64,000 nucleotides of DNA from an uncultured Clostridia bacterium (lineage in GTDB: Bacteria; Bacillota; Clostridia; Oscillospirales; Ruminococcaceae). The notes beneath the pieces are model-generated. The model ran no database searches. It saw only the letters and a program-made list of their open reading frames with translations, and was not told the DNA's origin. The stretch lies in assembly GCA_947589035.1 (NCBI GenBank), contig CANPYZ010000002.1, positions 1 through 64,000 on the forward strand. The letters run 5' to 3'. The position numbers and the translations under genes are program-made. Shown here piece by piece: positions 7,590-17,473 of the stretch; position 1 is the stretch's first letter; each line of letters opens with the position of its first letter.

Positions 7590-10187
7590 ATGAACGCTCA
7601 GAAATTCACACAAAAATCAATGGAAGCCATTCAGAATGCGCAGAGTATCGCATTATCTGCACAGAATATGCACATTGAACAGGTGCATTTGTTTCAGGCA
7701 CTGATTCAGCAGGAAAACGGGTTAATTGGTCAGCTTTTGCAAAAGCTGAATGTTAATTTGCAGCAGCTCCGGAATACTGTGCAGAATGTCATTAACAGTA
7801 TGCCGGCAGTCAGCGGAAGTGGAAGACAGCCAGGGCAGATTTTAATTTCGCAGTCCGTGGACAAGGCGTTAAATCAGGCAGAACAGCAGGCAGCGAAAAT
7901 GAAAGATGAATATGTTTCTGTGGAACATATTTTTCTTGCCTTGCTGGAAAATCCGGATAACGATTTGAAAAAAATTCTGAATCAGTTTAACATTAAAAAA
8001 GACCAGTTTTTGCAGGTATTGATGCAGGTAAGAGGAAATACTCGTGTAACAAGTGAAAATCCGGAAGACACTTACGACGTTTTAACGAAATATGGACAGA
8101 ATCTGACAGAATTAGCGAAACAAAATAAACTTGACCCTGTAATCGGCAGAGACAGCGAAATTCGAAACGTCATTCGGATTCTTTCCCGAAAATCAAAAAA
8201 TAATCCTGTTTTAATTGGTGAACCGGGTGTCGGAAAAACTGCCATTGCGGAAGGATTAGCCTTGCGGATTATTCGGGGAGATGTGCCGGAAAATTTAAAA
8301 GAAAGAACAATTTTTTCTTTAGATTTGGGCGCATTGATTGCCGGAGCGAAATATAGAGGCGAATTTGAAGAACGTCTGAAAGCCGTTCTGAACGAAATCA
8401 AAAAAAGTGAAGGACAAATTATTTTATTTATTGATGAATTGCATACAATTGTTGGTGCAGGGAAAACAGACGGCGCAATGGACGCAGGGAATTTATTAAA
8501 ACCAATGCTGGCAAGAGGGGAATTGCATTGTATCGGGGCAACAACGCTCAACGAATATCGGCAGTATATTGAAAAAGATGCCGCTTTAGAAAGACGTTTC
8601 CAGCCGGTCATGGTCAACGAACCCACAGTAGAAGATACTGTTGCAATTCTAAGAGGACTGAAAGAACGCTATGAAGTTTTCCACGGTGTGAAAATTCATG
8701 ATGCAGCATTACTTTCAGCGGCGGCACTTTCGGACAGGTATATTTCAGACAGATTTCTGCCGGATAAAGCAATAGATTTAGTTGATGAAGCCTGTGCAAT
8801 GATTCGGACGGAAATGGATTCCATGCCACAAGAATTAGATGACATTTCCCGCCAGATGATTCGACTTGAAATTGAAGAAACGGCATTGAAAAAAGAAACA
8901 GATAAACTTTCACAGGAGCATTTGCAGGAAATTCAAAAAGAACTTTCCGCATTACGGGAAAAATTCGCTGAAATGAAAGCCCGTTGGGAAAACGAAAAAA
9001 CCGGAATTTCCAAAGTGCAGAAACTCCGTGAAGAAATTGAACAGGTCAGCGCAGAAATGGAACAGGCTGAACGGGAATATAATTTGAACCGTGCCGCAGA
9101 ATTGAAATACGGGAAATTGCCTGAATTACAGAAACAGCTTGCTGAACAGGAAAAACTCGCTTCTGAATCGGGTGCTTCTCAAAGTTTATTAAGAGATGAA
9201 GTCACAGCGGAAGAAATTGCAAAAATTATTTGCCGTTGGACAGGCATTCCGGTTTCTAAACTCATGGAAGGCGAACGGGAAAAATTACTCCGCATGGAAG
9301 ACATTTTACATGAACGTGTAATTGGTCAAGATGAAGCCGTAACGAAAGTCAGTGAAGCCATTTTACGTTCACGTGCCGGAATACAGAATCCAGATAAACC
9401 ATTAGGTTCGTTCTTATTTTTAGGACCTACAGGTGTCGGAAAAACAGAATTAGCGAAAGCCTTAGCGCAGGCGTTATTTGATGATGAGGCGAACATGGTC
9501 AGAATTGACATGAGCGAATACATGGAAAAATTCAGCGTTAGCCGTTTAATTGGTGCGCCTCCCGGATATGTTGGTTATGAGGAAGGCGGACAATTAACGG
9601 AAGCCGTCAGAAGAAAGCCCTACAGCGTAGTATTATTAGATGAAGTGGAAAAAGCCCACCCTGATGTATTTAATTTACTGCTGCAAGTATTAGATGACGG
9701 AAGAATTACAGATTCGCAAGGCAGAACGGTAGATTTCAAAAATACAATTTTGATTTTGACTTCTAATTTAGGTTCGCCAATGATTTTAGAGGGAATGCAG
9801 GAAAACGGCGAAATTACCGAAGAAGCCAAAAAGCAAGTCAACCAGTTGTTACGGCAGCAATTCAGACCGGAATTTCTGAACCGTTTAGATGAAATTGTAT
9901 TTTACAAGCCGTTACAGCGTGAACAGATTTTCAAAATTGTGGATTTACAGCTGAATGATTTGAAAAAGCGTTTAGAAGAAAAACAATTAGACGTGGAAAT
10001 TACCGAAGCCGCAAGAAATGCCGTAGTCGACAACAGCTATGATGTGAATTTCGGCGCACGTCCGCTGAAAAGATACATGCAGCAGAAATTTGAAACGCTG
10101 ATTGCTAAGCATATTATCGGCGATGACCCAGCCCCGGGAACAGTGCTGAAAATTGATTATCAGAATCATGCATTTGTTTTAATTTGA
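7590..10187 (+). CDS. clpB: ClpB disaggregase
   Basis: 865 aa, the usual ClpB length. It is a hexameric AAA+ chaperone that, with DnaK, pulls proteins out of aggregates. Order: Clp N-domain repeats (1-145), first ATPase module with GEPGVGKTA and LFIDELHT, a long coiled middle domain (about 405-525, Glu/Lys/Gln-rich) that separates ClpB from most ClpA/ClpC proteins, then the second module with GPTGVGKTE and LLDEVEKAH, and the C-terminal domain. The start ATG at 7590 has GAGGAGG 9 nt upstream; longer reading of the frame would run into the preceding gene. Cytosolic; co-transcribed with the ribbon-helix-helix-like gene. Confidence 0.96.
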   Translation: MNAQKFTQKSMEAIQNAQSIALSAQNMHIEQVHLFQALIQQENGLIGQLLQKLNVNLQQLRNTVQNVINSMPAVSGSGRQPGQILISQSVDKALNQAEQQAAKMKDEYVSVEHIFLALLENPDNDLKKILNQFNIKKDQFLQVLMQVRGNTRVTSENPEDTYDVLTKYGQNLTELAKQNKLDPVIGRDSEIRNVIRILSRKSKNNPVLIGEPGVGKTAIAEGLALRIIRGDVPENLKERTIFSLDLGALIAGAKYRGEFEERLKAVLNEIKKSEGQIILFIDELHTIVGAGKTDGAMDAGNLLKPMLARGELHCIGATTLNEYRQYIEKDAALERRFQPVMVNEPTVEDTVAILRGLKERYEVFHGVKIHDAALLSAAALSDRYISDRFLPDKAIDLVDEACAMIRTEMDSMPQELDDISRQMIRLEIEETALKKETDKLSQEHLQEIQKELSALREKFAEMKARWENEKTGISKVQKLREEIEQVSAEMEQAEREYNLNRAAELKYGKLPELQKQLAEQEKLASESGASQSLLRDEVTAEEIAKIICRWTGIPVSKLMEGEREKLLRMEDILHERVIGQDEAVTKVSEAILRSRAGIQNPDKPLGSFLFLGPTGVGKTELAKALAQALFDDEANMVRIDMSEYMEKFSVSRLIGAPPGYVGYEEGGQLTEAVRRKPYSVVLLDEVEKAHPDVFNLLLQVLDDGRITDSQGRTVDFKNTILILTSNLGSPMILEGMQENGEITEEAKKQVNQLLRQQFRPEFLNRLDEIVFYKPLQREQIFKIVDLQLNDLKKRLEEKQLDVEITEAARNAVVDNSYDVNFGARPLKRYMQQKFETLIAKHIIGDDPAPGTVLKIDYQNHAFVLI

Positions 10188-10189
10188 AG

Positions 10190-10222
10190 AAATCCCCCTG
10201 ATGATTCAGGGGGAATTTTCCG
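10190..10222. terminator. Bidirectional terminator between clpB and the minus-strand operon
   Basis: AATCCCCCTGA and TCAGGGGGAATT arms with a 4-nt loop and flanking A and T runs; serves both converging transcripts. Confidence 0.85.
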
Positions 10223-10844
10223 TTTTTTTGTGGTCGTCCACAGTCTGGAAAGTAGAAGAACAAGCGAGAATATCCTGATGTTCGGAATCAAATTCAATGG
10301 AAAGATAATAAGTATTTTCTGGGTTGGCGGTGTCTTGAATCATCCAAATTACCCAGAAAATATCTGCATCAGTGAAATGACAATATAATTGCCTTGCGGG
10401 GTAGCCATGGACAGTAGCTACTGCACCTTGTAAGCCTTCAATATTTTCCTGACTTTCAAGGTAATAGCGCATACTTTCGGCGGCGGCTTCATAGGACATA
10501 TTTTCATAATAATCTAACGTGAAAATTTGTGTTCCTGTGGCATCAGCATATTGTGTTAAACCTTCCGTGCCTTCTTCCTGAAACGGCGAATATCCTAAAG
10601 GCACTTGCATATAGCCGTTTTCATCATCTCTGACAGGTTGTAATTTTCCAGTATAGACGAAATTTCCGGAATCGTCAGCAATTGCGCCTTCCGGAACTTC
10701 AGGTTTTGTTTCTGCTTCAGTATTTCCGGAAATTGCTTCCCCCTGATTCAGCACGGAAACGCCGTCTTGCTGATTGGCATTACAGCCAGTCAGCAATACA
10801 GCAGAAATGAAAATGATTCCGAATTTTATTTTTTTATTCTTCAT
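10206..10844 (-). CDS. Lipoprotein at the end of the Yeh-like operon
   Basis: 212 aa. Residues 1-21 are a lipoprotein signal with lipobox LLTGC, so the protein should be anchored on the outer face of the membrane. A Glu/Thr-rich spacer (22-65) is followed by a compact domain of about 140 residues (FQEEGTEGLTQYADATG, YAAESMRYYLES-like and DADIFWVIWMIQDT) with no recognised family. Its ATG overlaps the end of the DUF4132 gene by 11 nt, so it is translationally coupled to it. A membrane lipoprotein as part of this otherwise cytosolic gene set is unusual. Confidence 0.75.
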   Translation of the reverse strand: MKNKKIKFGIIFISAVLLTGCNANQQDGVSVLNQGEAISGNTEAETKPEVPEGAIADDSGNFVYTGKLQPVRDDENGYMQVPLGYSPFQEEGTEGLTQYADATGTQIFTLDYYENMSYEAAAESMRYYLESQENIEGLQGAVATVHGYPARQLYCHFTDADIFWVIWMIQDTANPENTYYLSIEFDSEHQDILACSSTFQTVDDHKKTENSP

Positions 10845-13800
10845 GAGTTTGTTCTCCTCCGAATATTCCGGTAAGTTGTGTAATGATTTCGCTGAAATAT
10901 CTCGGATTGATATTTTCTAACGCTAAAGCATGATTTTCTTCCGGTTTAGGCGTGTCCAAAGTCCAGAAATGAACTTTTTCAATTGTTACCTCTTCTGCAT
11001 CTGTATAACCCGTTGCAACATGCATTCCGCTGAAGGATAATTCAACATAATAGCCAGTTTTCCGGAATTGACTGCCGTCTTTTTCCTGACGGGCAATGTC
11101 CGTTCTGGTGAACGTGTAGAACCAACCTCCGTCCATGATTTCGCCTTTTTCCCAGTCGAGTTTTGTTAATTTCCCTAAAAGAGATAAATTGCTGATTTCC
11201 GTTCCGGAATAGCGTTGCAGGGCATTTTTTCCTTTTTCTTCCGGAAGAATCCGGTAAATTGGGCGGTTAATCTGTAAAAACGGCTGTGTAATTTCGTAAT
11301 CGGAAAGTTGTTCACGCCATGCGGAAAGGGTTTCTTCATCGAGTTCAACAGGGTGAATTAAACCAATGTAAGCATTTTCGGGAAGAGTATATTCTTCTTC
11401 ATCAGCAGTATTAAACGTTCCGTCTTCCATGTAGCGGAATGTCTGCAAAAGCTGTTGTTTTTCGTCATATGCGCCCCAAATTAACCCAATAGCGAAACAA
11501 TGCATGACGGGTTTTCGGATGAATAATTCTTTCCAGCTGTCAACCGTCCATTTTCTGTCACAAAGTAAAACATATTCTAAACGGGTTTTCTGGCTTTGTA
11601 CAACGGTTTTCATTTGTTTTTTCATTTCTTTGAATGCTTTGGAAGCCTGTTCAGCCTTTTCAGCGTCGTCATTTTTGCCGGGTTTAGGGAGATTTTTCAA
11701 TTTCTTTTCGCCCTCGAAAATTTCCAGTTCCAGCGCAGGCGTTAAATACACACGGAATTGTCTTGTTCCGTAGTCAAAAATTCTGCATAAATTTTCGTCA
11801 AAATCTAAATCAGGAACAATTTTGTCCGCAAGTTCTTCACGGGTAATGTTCAATGCCTTAGCTGCCTCTGATAAAGCAACATTCGCAGCTGAACGGACTT
11901 GTCTGTTTTTGAATTTCCGTGCCATGCCATCAACCGCCATTAACGCTGTTGAACTGCCGTTAAGGGTTAAAGCAGTCACCGCTTCAGAAGCGATTGCACC
12001 ACGGGAATGTTCTGACCATTCTTTAATATATTTCTGGAGGGCGGAAACCATTTCAAAACCGCCATGTATTCCGGAAAAATAAATCACCCATTTTTGTTTT
12101 GCCTCTGCACCTCTGTCAATGAAACGGCTGAACACTTCTTTTGCGAAACGTTCCAAATCGGAAGGATTCAGCAAAGAGGAAATTTTTTCGGCATCTTCAT
12201 TACGGGAAAGATTCGCCATAGAGGCGTAACAGTTCGTTAAAGCGATTAAATATTTTTCTTCTAAAACTTCATTTTGCAGATTTCTGACAGGGGAAAAGGG
12301 CTTATCAAAAAGCCAGGCAACTTTTTTCGAGCGGTTGCCTTTGGAAAGAGTTTCCACAAGTCCGTCAACGGTAATTTCTTTAGCTTTTTCCGGTTGATTC
12401 TGGTGTAAAAGTGCCGCCATACGGGTTTGCAGTTTTTCATTCTTTTCTGTTTCAAGGGCTTTCTGAATGGCAGAATGATAGCATTCAGGGCAATTTTTTT
12501 CTAAAAGGGAAACAGCCATTTCCCGACGGGAAATTTTCTTCCCCTGTAGTAAGTCAAGAATTTTCTGGTTCAGTTCGTTAGTGGGAACAGGAAGATAATT
12601 CACAGCATTTTCCCGAACAAGTTTGCTGCCGTCATCAGCGGCGGCGAAAAAGGCTTCCTGATATTTTGCCGGATTTGCCTGACCGAGTACACGGATTCGA
12701 ATAATACGGGAATCAGCAGTCAACGGTTTTGTTTCCATTGTGAAAAGTTCATCAGCATATTTTGTTAATGCAGTAATACAAGCCTGAACGCCTTTTTCGG
12801 CGTAGGAGTAATAACTTTCCATAATGGAAGAAATACCATTCAGAATATATATCATAGGAACGTGATGTTTCCGCAAAATGTGAATCAGTTCTTTTTCATG
12901 GTTTTTCAGGTCATAGCCTGGTAACGTGATAAGCGTATGCATTCCGCCTTCAGTGTCTTTCATGATACGGTAGCAAATGCATCTTTCGGCGAACTCGTCC
13001 ATAGGGTAAGCGGAAAGATAGCTTCCGGAAGAATTAAAAGGCAGAAGAGTTGCTTTTAAATTGGGCAGAATGGGCAATAATTCTTCTGTGCTTAATTCCC
13101 CCGTCAGGAATTTTTCCACGATGTCAGCGTGTTCCGGATTTTTATGAGTAAGCAAATTGATGATACGCATACGGGCGGAATCTCTTAATGTCGTTCCTCC
13201 CTGATAGGAAGAATTGACAGATTTCAACATATCTTCCATGTATTTGGCAGCTTTCACATTGTTTTCTTCATGCATACTGGAAATATATTCGTCCGGAAAT
13301 TGCTGTGCTAACTTTTTCATGTGGGCATCTTTGTCTTTTTCTTTCAACTGACATGAATAAAGGTATTCTTCATTAGTGCGTGCTTCTGCAATGATTTGAA
13401 TATACTCAGCAGAAGGTGTTTCGGCACGTTCGAGAACATCAAAAATTCTGATTTTATCCAGACTGTCCGGATTGTAGGAATTAAGAACACTTTTGGCAAA
13501 TGCCAGCTGTGTTTTCTGTTCTTGTCTGAACAATTCAAAATACTTGTAATCATAACCGCTTGCCAAGGCTAAAGCAATCAGGTAAACGTATTTTTCAAAA
13601 TTTTTCCTGAGGGGAATAAGCTGATCCATAATTTTCATTATCTGCTGTATTTCCTGTTTTTTTCCGGTAAGCAGTGCTTTCAGCGGATTTGTTTTTGCCG
13701 GTATCCGATTCATTGCCGCAATCAGAAATCCTAATTTTGTGGAATCTTTCTGAGTATAAGCAATGGCTTTCAGGTAATCTTCCACTTTATATTCAGAACT

Positions 13801-14271
13801 GAAAAGATTTTCCTGAAATCTCCAGTACATCAAATCCCTGCCGGAAAATTCGATTGCCATGAGTATTGCCAGGGCATCTTCTCCGTAAACTGAACGGAAT
13901 GTCTTTACTCTTTTCAGCTGTTGTTTCTGATTTGCGTCACCGACGATATAAAAGCCTAATGCAGAACAGGTTGTTCCGGCGAGTGCGTAAGTCAACAAGT
14001 AAAATCTTTCTTCCAGTTCGTCGGAGTTCTGGCGGTTGATTTCCTTTTTGACGGCTTTGTCCATTTGGGAAGTTTCAGGAGTATAACGATTGGCATACTT
14101 TGAAAAATCCTGCTGCTGAATTTTGTCTAACAAGGAATTATTGCGTTCCTGTTCTAAATTCAGGTATTCTTCAGCGATTTTCAGATTTTCGGAATCAACC
14201 CCTAAATCGGAAAACGCCTTCATGACTGCGGGAAACAGTTTCCCATTGTTCGTCTGGTTTGCGTAAAGCAT
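10834..14271 (-). CDS. DUF4132 protein, YehI-like
   Basis: 1145 aa, close to E. coli YehI (about 1200 aa). The N-terminal two thirds are helical, with HEAT-like stretches (RENAVNYLPVPTNELNQKIL near 560, VRSAANVALSEAAKAL near 800). The C-terminal part (about 840-1145) with RQFRVYLTPALELEIFEG, WKELFIRKPVMHCFAIGLIWGAYD and QISxNRPIYRI-type sequence is the DUF4132 domain. Start is ATG 14271 with AAGGAG upstream rather than an upstream in-frame start at 14313. It lies 2 nt from the SWIM gene. In E. coli the locus was once named molR, but its function is unresolved. Likely a large adaptor or effector of the AAA/VWA machine; this is inference. Confidence 0.85.
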   Translation of the reverse strand: MLYANQTNNGKLFPAVMKAFSDLGVDSENLKIAEEYLNLEQERNNSLLDKIQQQDFSKYANRYTPETSQMDKAVKKEINRQNSDELEERFYLLTYALAGTTCSALGFYIVGDANQKQQLKRVKTFRSVYGEDALAILMAIEFSGRDLMYWRFQENLFSSEYKVEDYLKAIAYTQKDSTKLGFLIAAMNRIPAKTNPLKALLTGKKQEIQQIMKIMDQLIPLRKNFEKYVYLIALALASGYDYKYFELFRQEQKTQLAFAKSVLNSYNPDSLDKIRIFDVLERAETPSAEYIQIIAEARTNEEYLYSCQLKEKDKDAHMKKLAQQFPDEYISSMHEENNVKAAKYMEDMLKSVNSSYQGGTTLRDSARMRIINLLTHKNPEHADIVEKFLTGELSTEELLPILPNLKATLLPFNSSGSYLSAYPMDEFAERCICYRIMKDTEGGMHTLITLPGYDLKNHEKELIHILRKHHVPMIYILNGISSIMESYYSYAEKGVQACITALTKYADELFTMETKPLTADSRIIRIRVLGQANPAKYQEAFFAAADDGSKLVRENAVNYLPVPTNELNQKILDLLQGKKISRREMAVSLLEKNCPECYHSAIQKALETEKNEKLQTRMAALLHQNQPEKAKEITVDGLVETLSKGNRSKKVAWLFDKPFSPVRNLQNEVLEEKYLIALTNCYASMANLSRNEDAEKISSLLNPSDLERFAKEVFSRFIDRGAEAKQKWVIYFSGIHGGFEMVSALQKYIKEWSEHSRGAIASEAVTALTLNGSSTALMAVDGMARKFKNRQVRSAANVALSEAAKALNITREELADKIVPDLDFDENLCRIFDYGTRQFRVYLTPALELEIFEGEKKLKNLPKPGKNDDAEKAEQASKAFKEMKKQMKTVVQSQKTRLEYVLLCDRKWTVDSWKELFIRKPVMHCFAIGLIWGAYDEKQQLLQTFRYMEDGTFNTADEEEYTLPENAYIGLIHPVELDEETLSAWREQLSDYEITQPFLQINRPIYRILPEEKGKNALQRYSGTEISNLSLLGKLTKLDWEKGEIMDGGWFYTFTRTDIARQEKDGSQFRKTGYYVELSFSGMHVATGYTDAEEVTIEKVHFWTLDTPKPEENHALALENINPRYFSEIITQLTGIFGGEQTHEE

Positions 14272-14273
14272 AA

Positions 14274-16280
14274 TTATTTCTCCTTTTCTGGCTGCATGTG
14301 TTCCAATGCGCATAAAATATCTAATTTTTCAAGACCAATCTGAATATATTGCTGAATAGCAACATAATTCTGCATGACCTGAAAAATATTTTCTTGAAGG
14401 GAATGCCGGAATTGTTCTGCGGAAGTGAGGAATTTTTTCAGTAATTCAGACAAACCCAGCATACCGAATTGTTCCGCCTGCTGAACGAATGCGGAAGCGT
14501 GACTTGTGGAAAATGATTGTAAACCGCTTTGTAAAAGCGCACAAAGATAATCTTGAATTTCTTGCAACAAGTCAAGAATTTTTTCCGCATAATCAGCGTG
14601 TTGAATGTTGTACACTGGCGGAAGTGAAAATTTTTCCTGTTCAGGAATATCAATAAAATCATAAACATCAATAGGAAATAAGCATAAATTTCCGTTTTCG
14701 AAATAGGCTGAACAAAGCCAAGTGTACTGATTTTCAGGGTGTGACAGCATTAGATTTCCAATTGTTTCCAATTGCTGAATGAAAGATTTTGTTTCCGCCT
14801 GATAACGAACTTGAATAGTAAGTATATTTCCCTGCATGTCGGAAATTTTCATGATAAAGCGTTGGGAATGGGTGTCAAATTCGCTGCTGATACATTCTTT
14901 CGGGTGTAGGAAATATAACTGTTCCTGTTGCTGGTGTTCCTGTGCGGCATCAATGGCTAATTTCCGGAAATCGGTGTAAATCAGTTCCTGCACTTCCGGA
15001 CAATTCAAATTAGCGATTGTTTTCAGTACAATGATAGTATCTTTAGAAGAAGAAAGTTTTCCTTCACTGATTTTCGCATGATGAAGAATCATTTTCGACT
15101 GCATAAGGCTATCTATGGGAACGTCTGCGTTCCACGGAATAGTCATTTCTTTCCGGCGTGTGGGGGTATGTTCATAAAATACTGGTCGAATGTCCGAAAA
15201 AGTCAGAAAACGTTGTTCAGCGGAAGTGTCCATATTCAGGAAATAATATATTTCTCCGGCGTATTCTTTACTATTAACTGAACGCTGTCCAATGGGCAGA
15301 ATCGTTAAATCTTCCGGCAAAATTTCATAATTTTTCCGGAATTGTCCGAGCATTTCTTCTGAAATGGGTTTTGTTTGCAAATCATGTAAATATTCAGCAC
15401 AAAGGCATAATTTTTTCATGAAATTATCGGCTCTGAAAATTGTCCGGCGTTCCCGATAATCGGAAAGTTTACCGCCAATTTCCCGTAACATTCTTTCAGC
15501 GTCTGCCATTTTCAGGGCGTGACTTTGTACAGCGGCGGCTTCTAAATGTTCGGACATATTTTCCGAAAGGCGGACAAGCCCCCAACGAAGAACATCACAA
15601 AGTAAACGATAACTTTTTTCAGCACTTTGCTGAATGGCGGAATTTTCCGTTTCAGAAAGCATTGTTGCCTGTGTTTCAAAATCGGAAACAGAACATAACT
15701 TTTCTTTGCATTGCCACGCAAGAATGATAGCAGCTTTATGCATACACAAATCTTTTTTATGACATGCGCAAGTAGAATTTTGCAAAGGATACAGCAACCG
15801 GACAGCAGTTCCGTCCGGAAGTGTTCCGGAAAGAATGCTGCTTTCCTCAAGAGTAATCTTTTCCAGTTGGGAAAGAAAACTTCTGAACTGACTGCCCATT
15901 GCTTTTTTCAGTTGTGCCGGAGTAACGGCGGAAAGCTCCTGTTTCAGCATTTCAGGGAAAATTGGTTCTTCTGTTAATTCTTCAAATTCTTCCGGTTCGG
16001 TGTCCTGTTCCGAAAAAGAATGATTTTTCAGCCATAACATGGCGCAAATCATATGCCGGCAAACCGTTCTTGACGGACAGGAACAGGAACTTTCCCAAAG
16101 AGGTGTTTTAATTAAGCAAGTTTCGCCGCTGATTTGGATTTCAGCGGAATCTTCCTCTTCATTAACAGAAACGTCTGCTTGTTCAAGGTCTTTGCAGGCA
16201 CGCTTATAAATGCCTTTATTGGAAATGCCGATAAAATAATTTTCATCTGCTTCAGAAAGTGCTTGCTGTAAAGCAGTCAT
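14274..16280 (-). CDS. SWIM zinc-finger protein, YehQ-like
   Basis: 668 aa, close to YehQ in size. Two SWIM-type CxCx(n)CxH motifs are visible: CSCPSRTVCRHMICAMLWL near residue 65 and CACHKKDLCMHKAAIIL near residue 172. The rest is mostly helical without a recognised enzyme domain. SWIM fingers bind zinc and commonly mediate DNA or protein binding. Position between the VWA and DUF4132 genes matches the yehP-yehQ / yehI association. Start ATG at 16280; a short A-rich sequence stands in for a strong ribosome-binding site. Confidence 0.85.
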   Translation of the reverse strand: MTALQQALSEADENYFIGISNKGIYKRACKDLEQADVSVNEEEDSAEIQISGETCLIKTPLWESSCSCPSRTVCRHMICAMLWLKNHSFSEQDTEPEEFEELTEEPIFPEMLKQELSAVTPAQLKKAMGSQFRSFLSQLEKITLEESSILSGTLPDGTAVRLLYPLQNSTCACHKKDLCMHKAAIILAWQCKEKLCSVSDFETQATMLSETENSAIQQSAEKSYRLLCDVLRWGLVRLSENMSEHLEAAAVQSHALKMADAERMLREIGGKLSDYRERRTIFRADNFMKKLCLCAEYLHDLQTKPISEEMLGQFRKNYEILPEDLTILPIGQRSVNSKEYAGEIYYFLNMDTSAEQRFLTFSDIRPVFYEHTPTRRKEMTIPWNADVPIDSLMQSKMILHHAKISEGKLSSSKDTIIVLKTIANLNCPEVQELIYTDFRKLAIDAAQEHQQQEQLYFLHPKECISSEFDTHSQRFIMKISDMQGNILTIQVRYQAETKSFIQQLETIGNLMLSHPENQYTWLCSAYFENGNLCLFPIDVYDFIDIPEQEKFSLPPVYNIQHADYAEKILDLLQEIQDYLCALLQSGLQSFSTSHASAFVQQAEQFGMLGLSELLKKFLTSAEQFRHSLQENIFQVMQNYVAIQQYIQIGLEKLDILCALEHMQPEKEK

Positions 16281-16316
16281 TCAGAATCACACTTCTTTCT
16301 GTGATAAGTTTTATTT

Positions 16317-17453
16317 TCAGGAAAAAATTTTTCCGATATAATCGCCGAGTTGTTCCGGCGTGAGTGCGCCGACGAATGCACCGAGATTAGCGAGTTTCTG
16401 ACCGAGTTGACGGTCAAAGGCAGGGTTTGCAGTTTCGTCTAAAGCTGTTAAGAAATTTAATTTTGCGCCGGATTCTAAAATATTTCGGCTTGTATTCAAT
16501 AAATATTTTTCCGGTGCGCCCTCGTAAAGGTCAGTAACGCATAAAATGCAAGTTTTAGACGGAGTTTCAATTAACTGTTCACAATAGGCAAGGGCTTTTC
16601 CAATGTCCGTACCTCCGCCGAGTTGAACACTCATTAAAATTTCAGCAGGGTCTTCCGCTTGTCCGGAAAGGTCAACAACGCTTGTATCGAAAATAATTAA
16701 TTTTACTTCTGCGAAAGGCAATTTAGAAATAATTTGCGCCATAACTGCACTATAAATTACTGAACCTAACATGGAACCGCTTTCATCAATGGCAATAATT
16801 ACATTCCAGGTGCTGTATTTTTTAACACGGTTGCTGAAATAAATTTCCTGTAAAACTAACTGTTTTGTTTCGGGGTCGTAATGTTTTAAATTTTTCCGGA
16901 TAGTTTTTTTCATGTCTAAATTTCTGGCAGAATGGACGGGGCTGGAAGAATTGCGGTCAATTCTTCCGAGAATGGAACGCCGGACACTGTTTTCCAATTT
17001 TTCCCGAAGTTGGTCAGCGACTTTCTGGGCGATTTGTTTAGCCGTTTCGAGAACTTCCCCTTTCATTAAATGTTTCAATTGGAGAATCGTTTTCAGTAAA
17101 TGCATATCCGGCTGAATTTGTTCGAGAACTTTTTTATCTGTAAGCAATTCCGTCATGTGAAATTCTTCGAGGGCTTGTTTTTCGAGAATTTCGGCGGTTT
17201 GTTTCGGAAAAAGTTTTCTGACTTTAGTAATCCATTTAGCGGCATTCAGGTTTGATTTTCCTAAACCGCCTTTTCTCTCTCCTTGGCGGACATCTTCACC
17301 GGCGGCTTGTTCGTAGAGATATTCAAGTAAATTTTCCATATCTTCTAAATTTTGGATTTCTCTTTCTGAACCCTGAAAAACCATTTCCTGTTCAGACTGT
17401 TTACCGAGAATCAAACGCCAGCGGTTAATTACCTGTTCTTCATTGGTCATCAT
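16317..17453 (-). CDS. VWA-domain protein, YehP-like
   Basis: 378 aa, the same length as E. coli YehP as I know it. The C-terminal half is a von Willebrand factor A domain with an intact MIDAS: IAIDESGSMLGSV near residue 215, then GGGTDIGKAL near 280 and a LCVTDLYEG strand near 310. The N-terminal half is helical. VWA proteins pair with MoxR-type AAA ATPases, which use them as metal-dependent protein-binding adaptors. The ATG at 17453 behind AAGGTG is chosen over GTG 17459. Cytosolic (no signal sequence). Confidence 0.9.
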   Translation of the reverse strand: MMTNEEQVINRWRLILGKQSEQEMVFQGSEREIQNLEDMENLLEYLYEQAAGEDVRQGERKGGLGKSNLNAAKWITKVRKLFPKQTAEILEKQALEEFHMTELLTDKKVLEQIQPDMHLLKTILQLKHLMKGEVLETAKQIAQKVADQLREKLENSVRRSILGRIDRNSSSPVHSARNLDMKKTIRKNLKHYDPETKQLVLQEIYFSNRVKKYSTWNVIIAIDESGSMLGSVIYSAVMAQIISKLPFAEVKLIIFDTSVVDLSGQAEDPAEILMSVQLGGGTDIGKALAYCEQLIETPSKTCILCVTDLYEGAPEKYLLNTSRNILESGAKLNFLTALDETANPAFDRQLGQKLANLGAFVGALTPEQLGDYIGKIFS

Positions 17454-17473
17454 AATCACCTTAAATTTAAAAT

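Noticed and set aside
7503..7590. Longer clpB start at 7503
   Set aside because: It would overlap the upstream gene by 74 nt; ATG 7590 has an ideal ribosome-binding site and starts at the family N-terminus.
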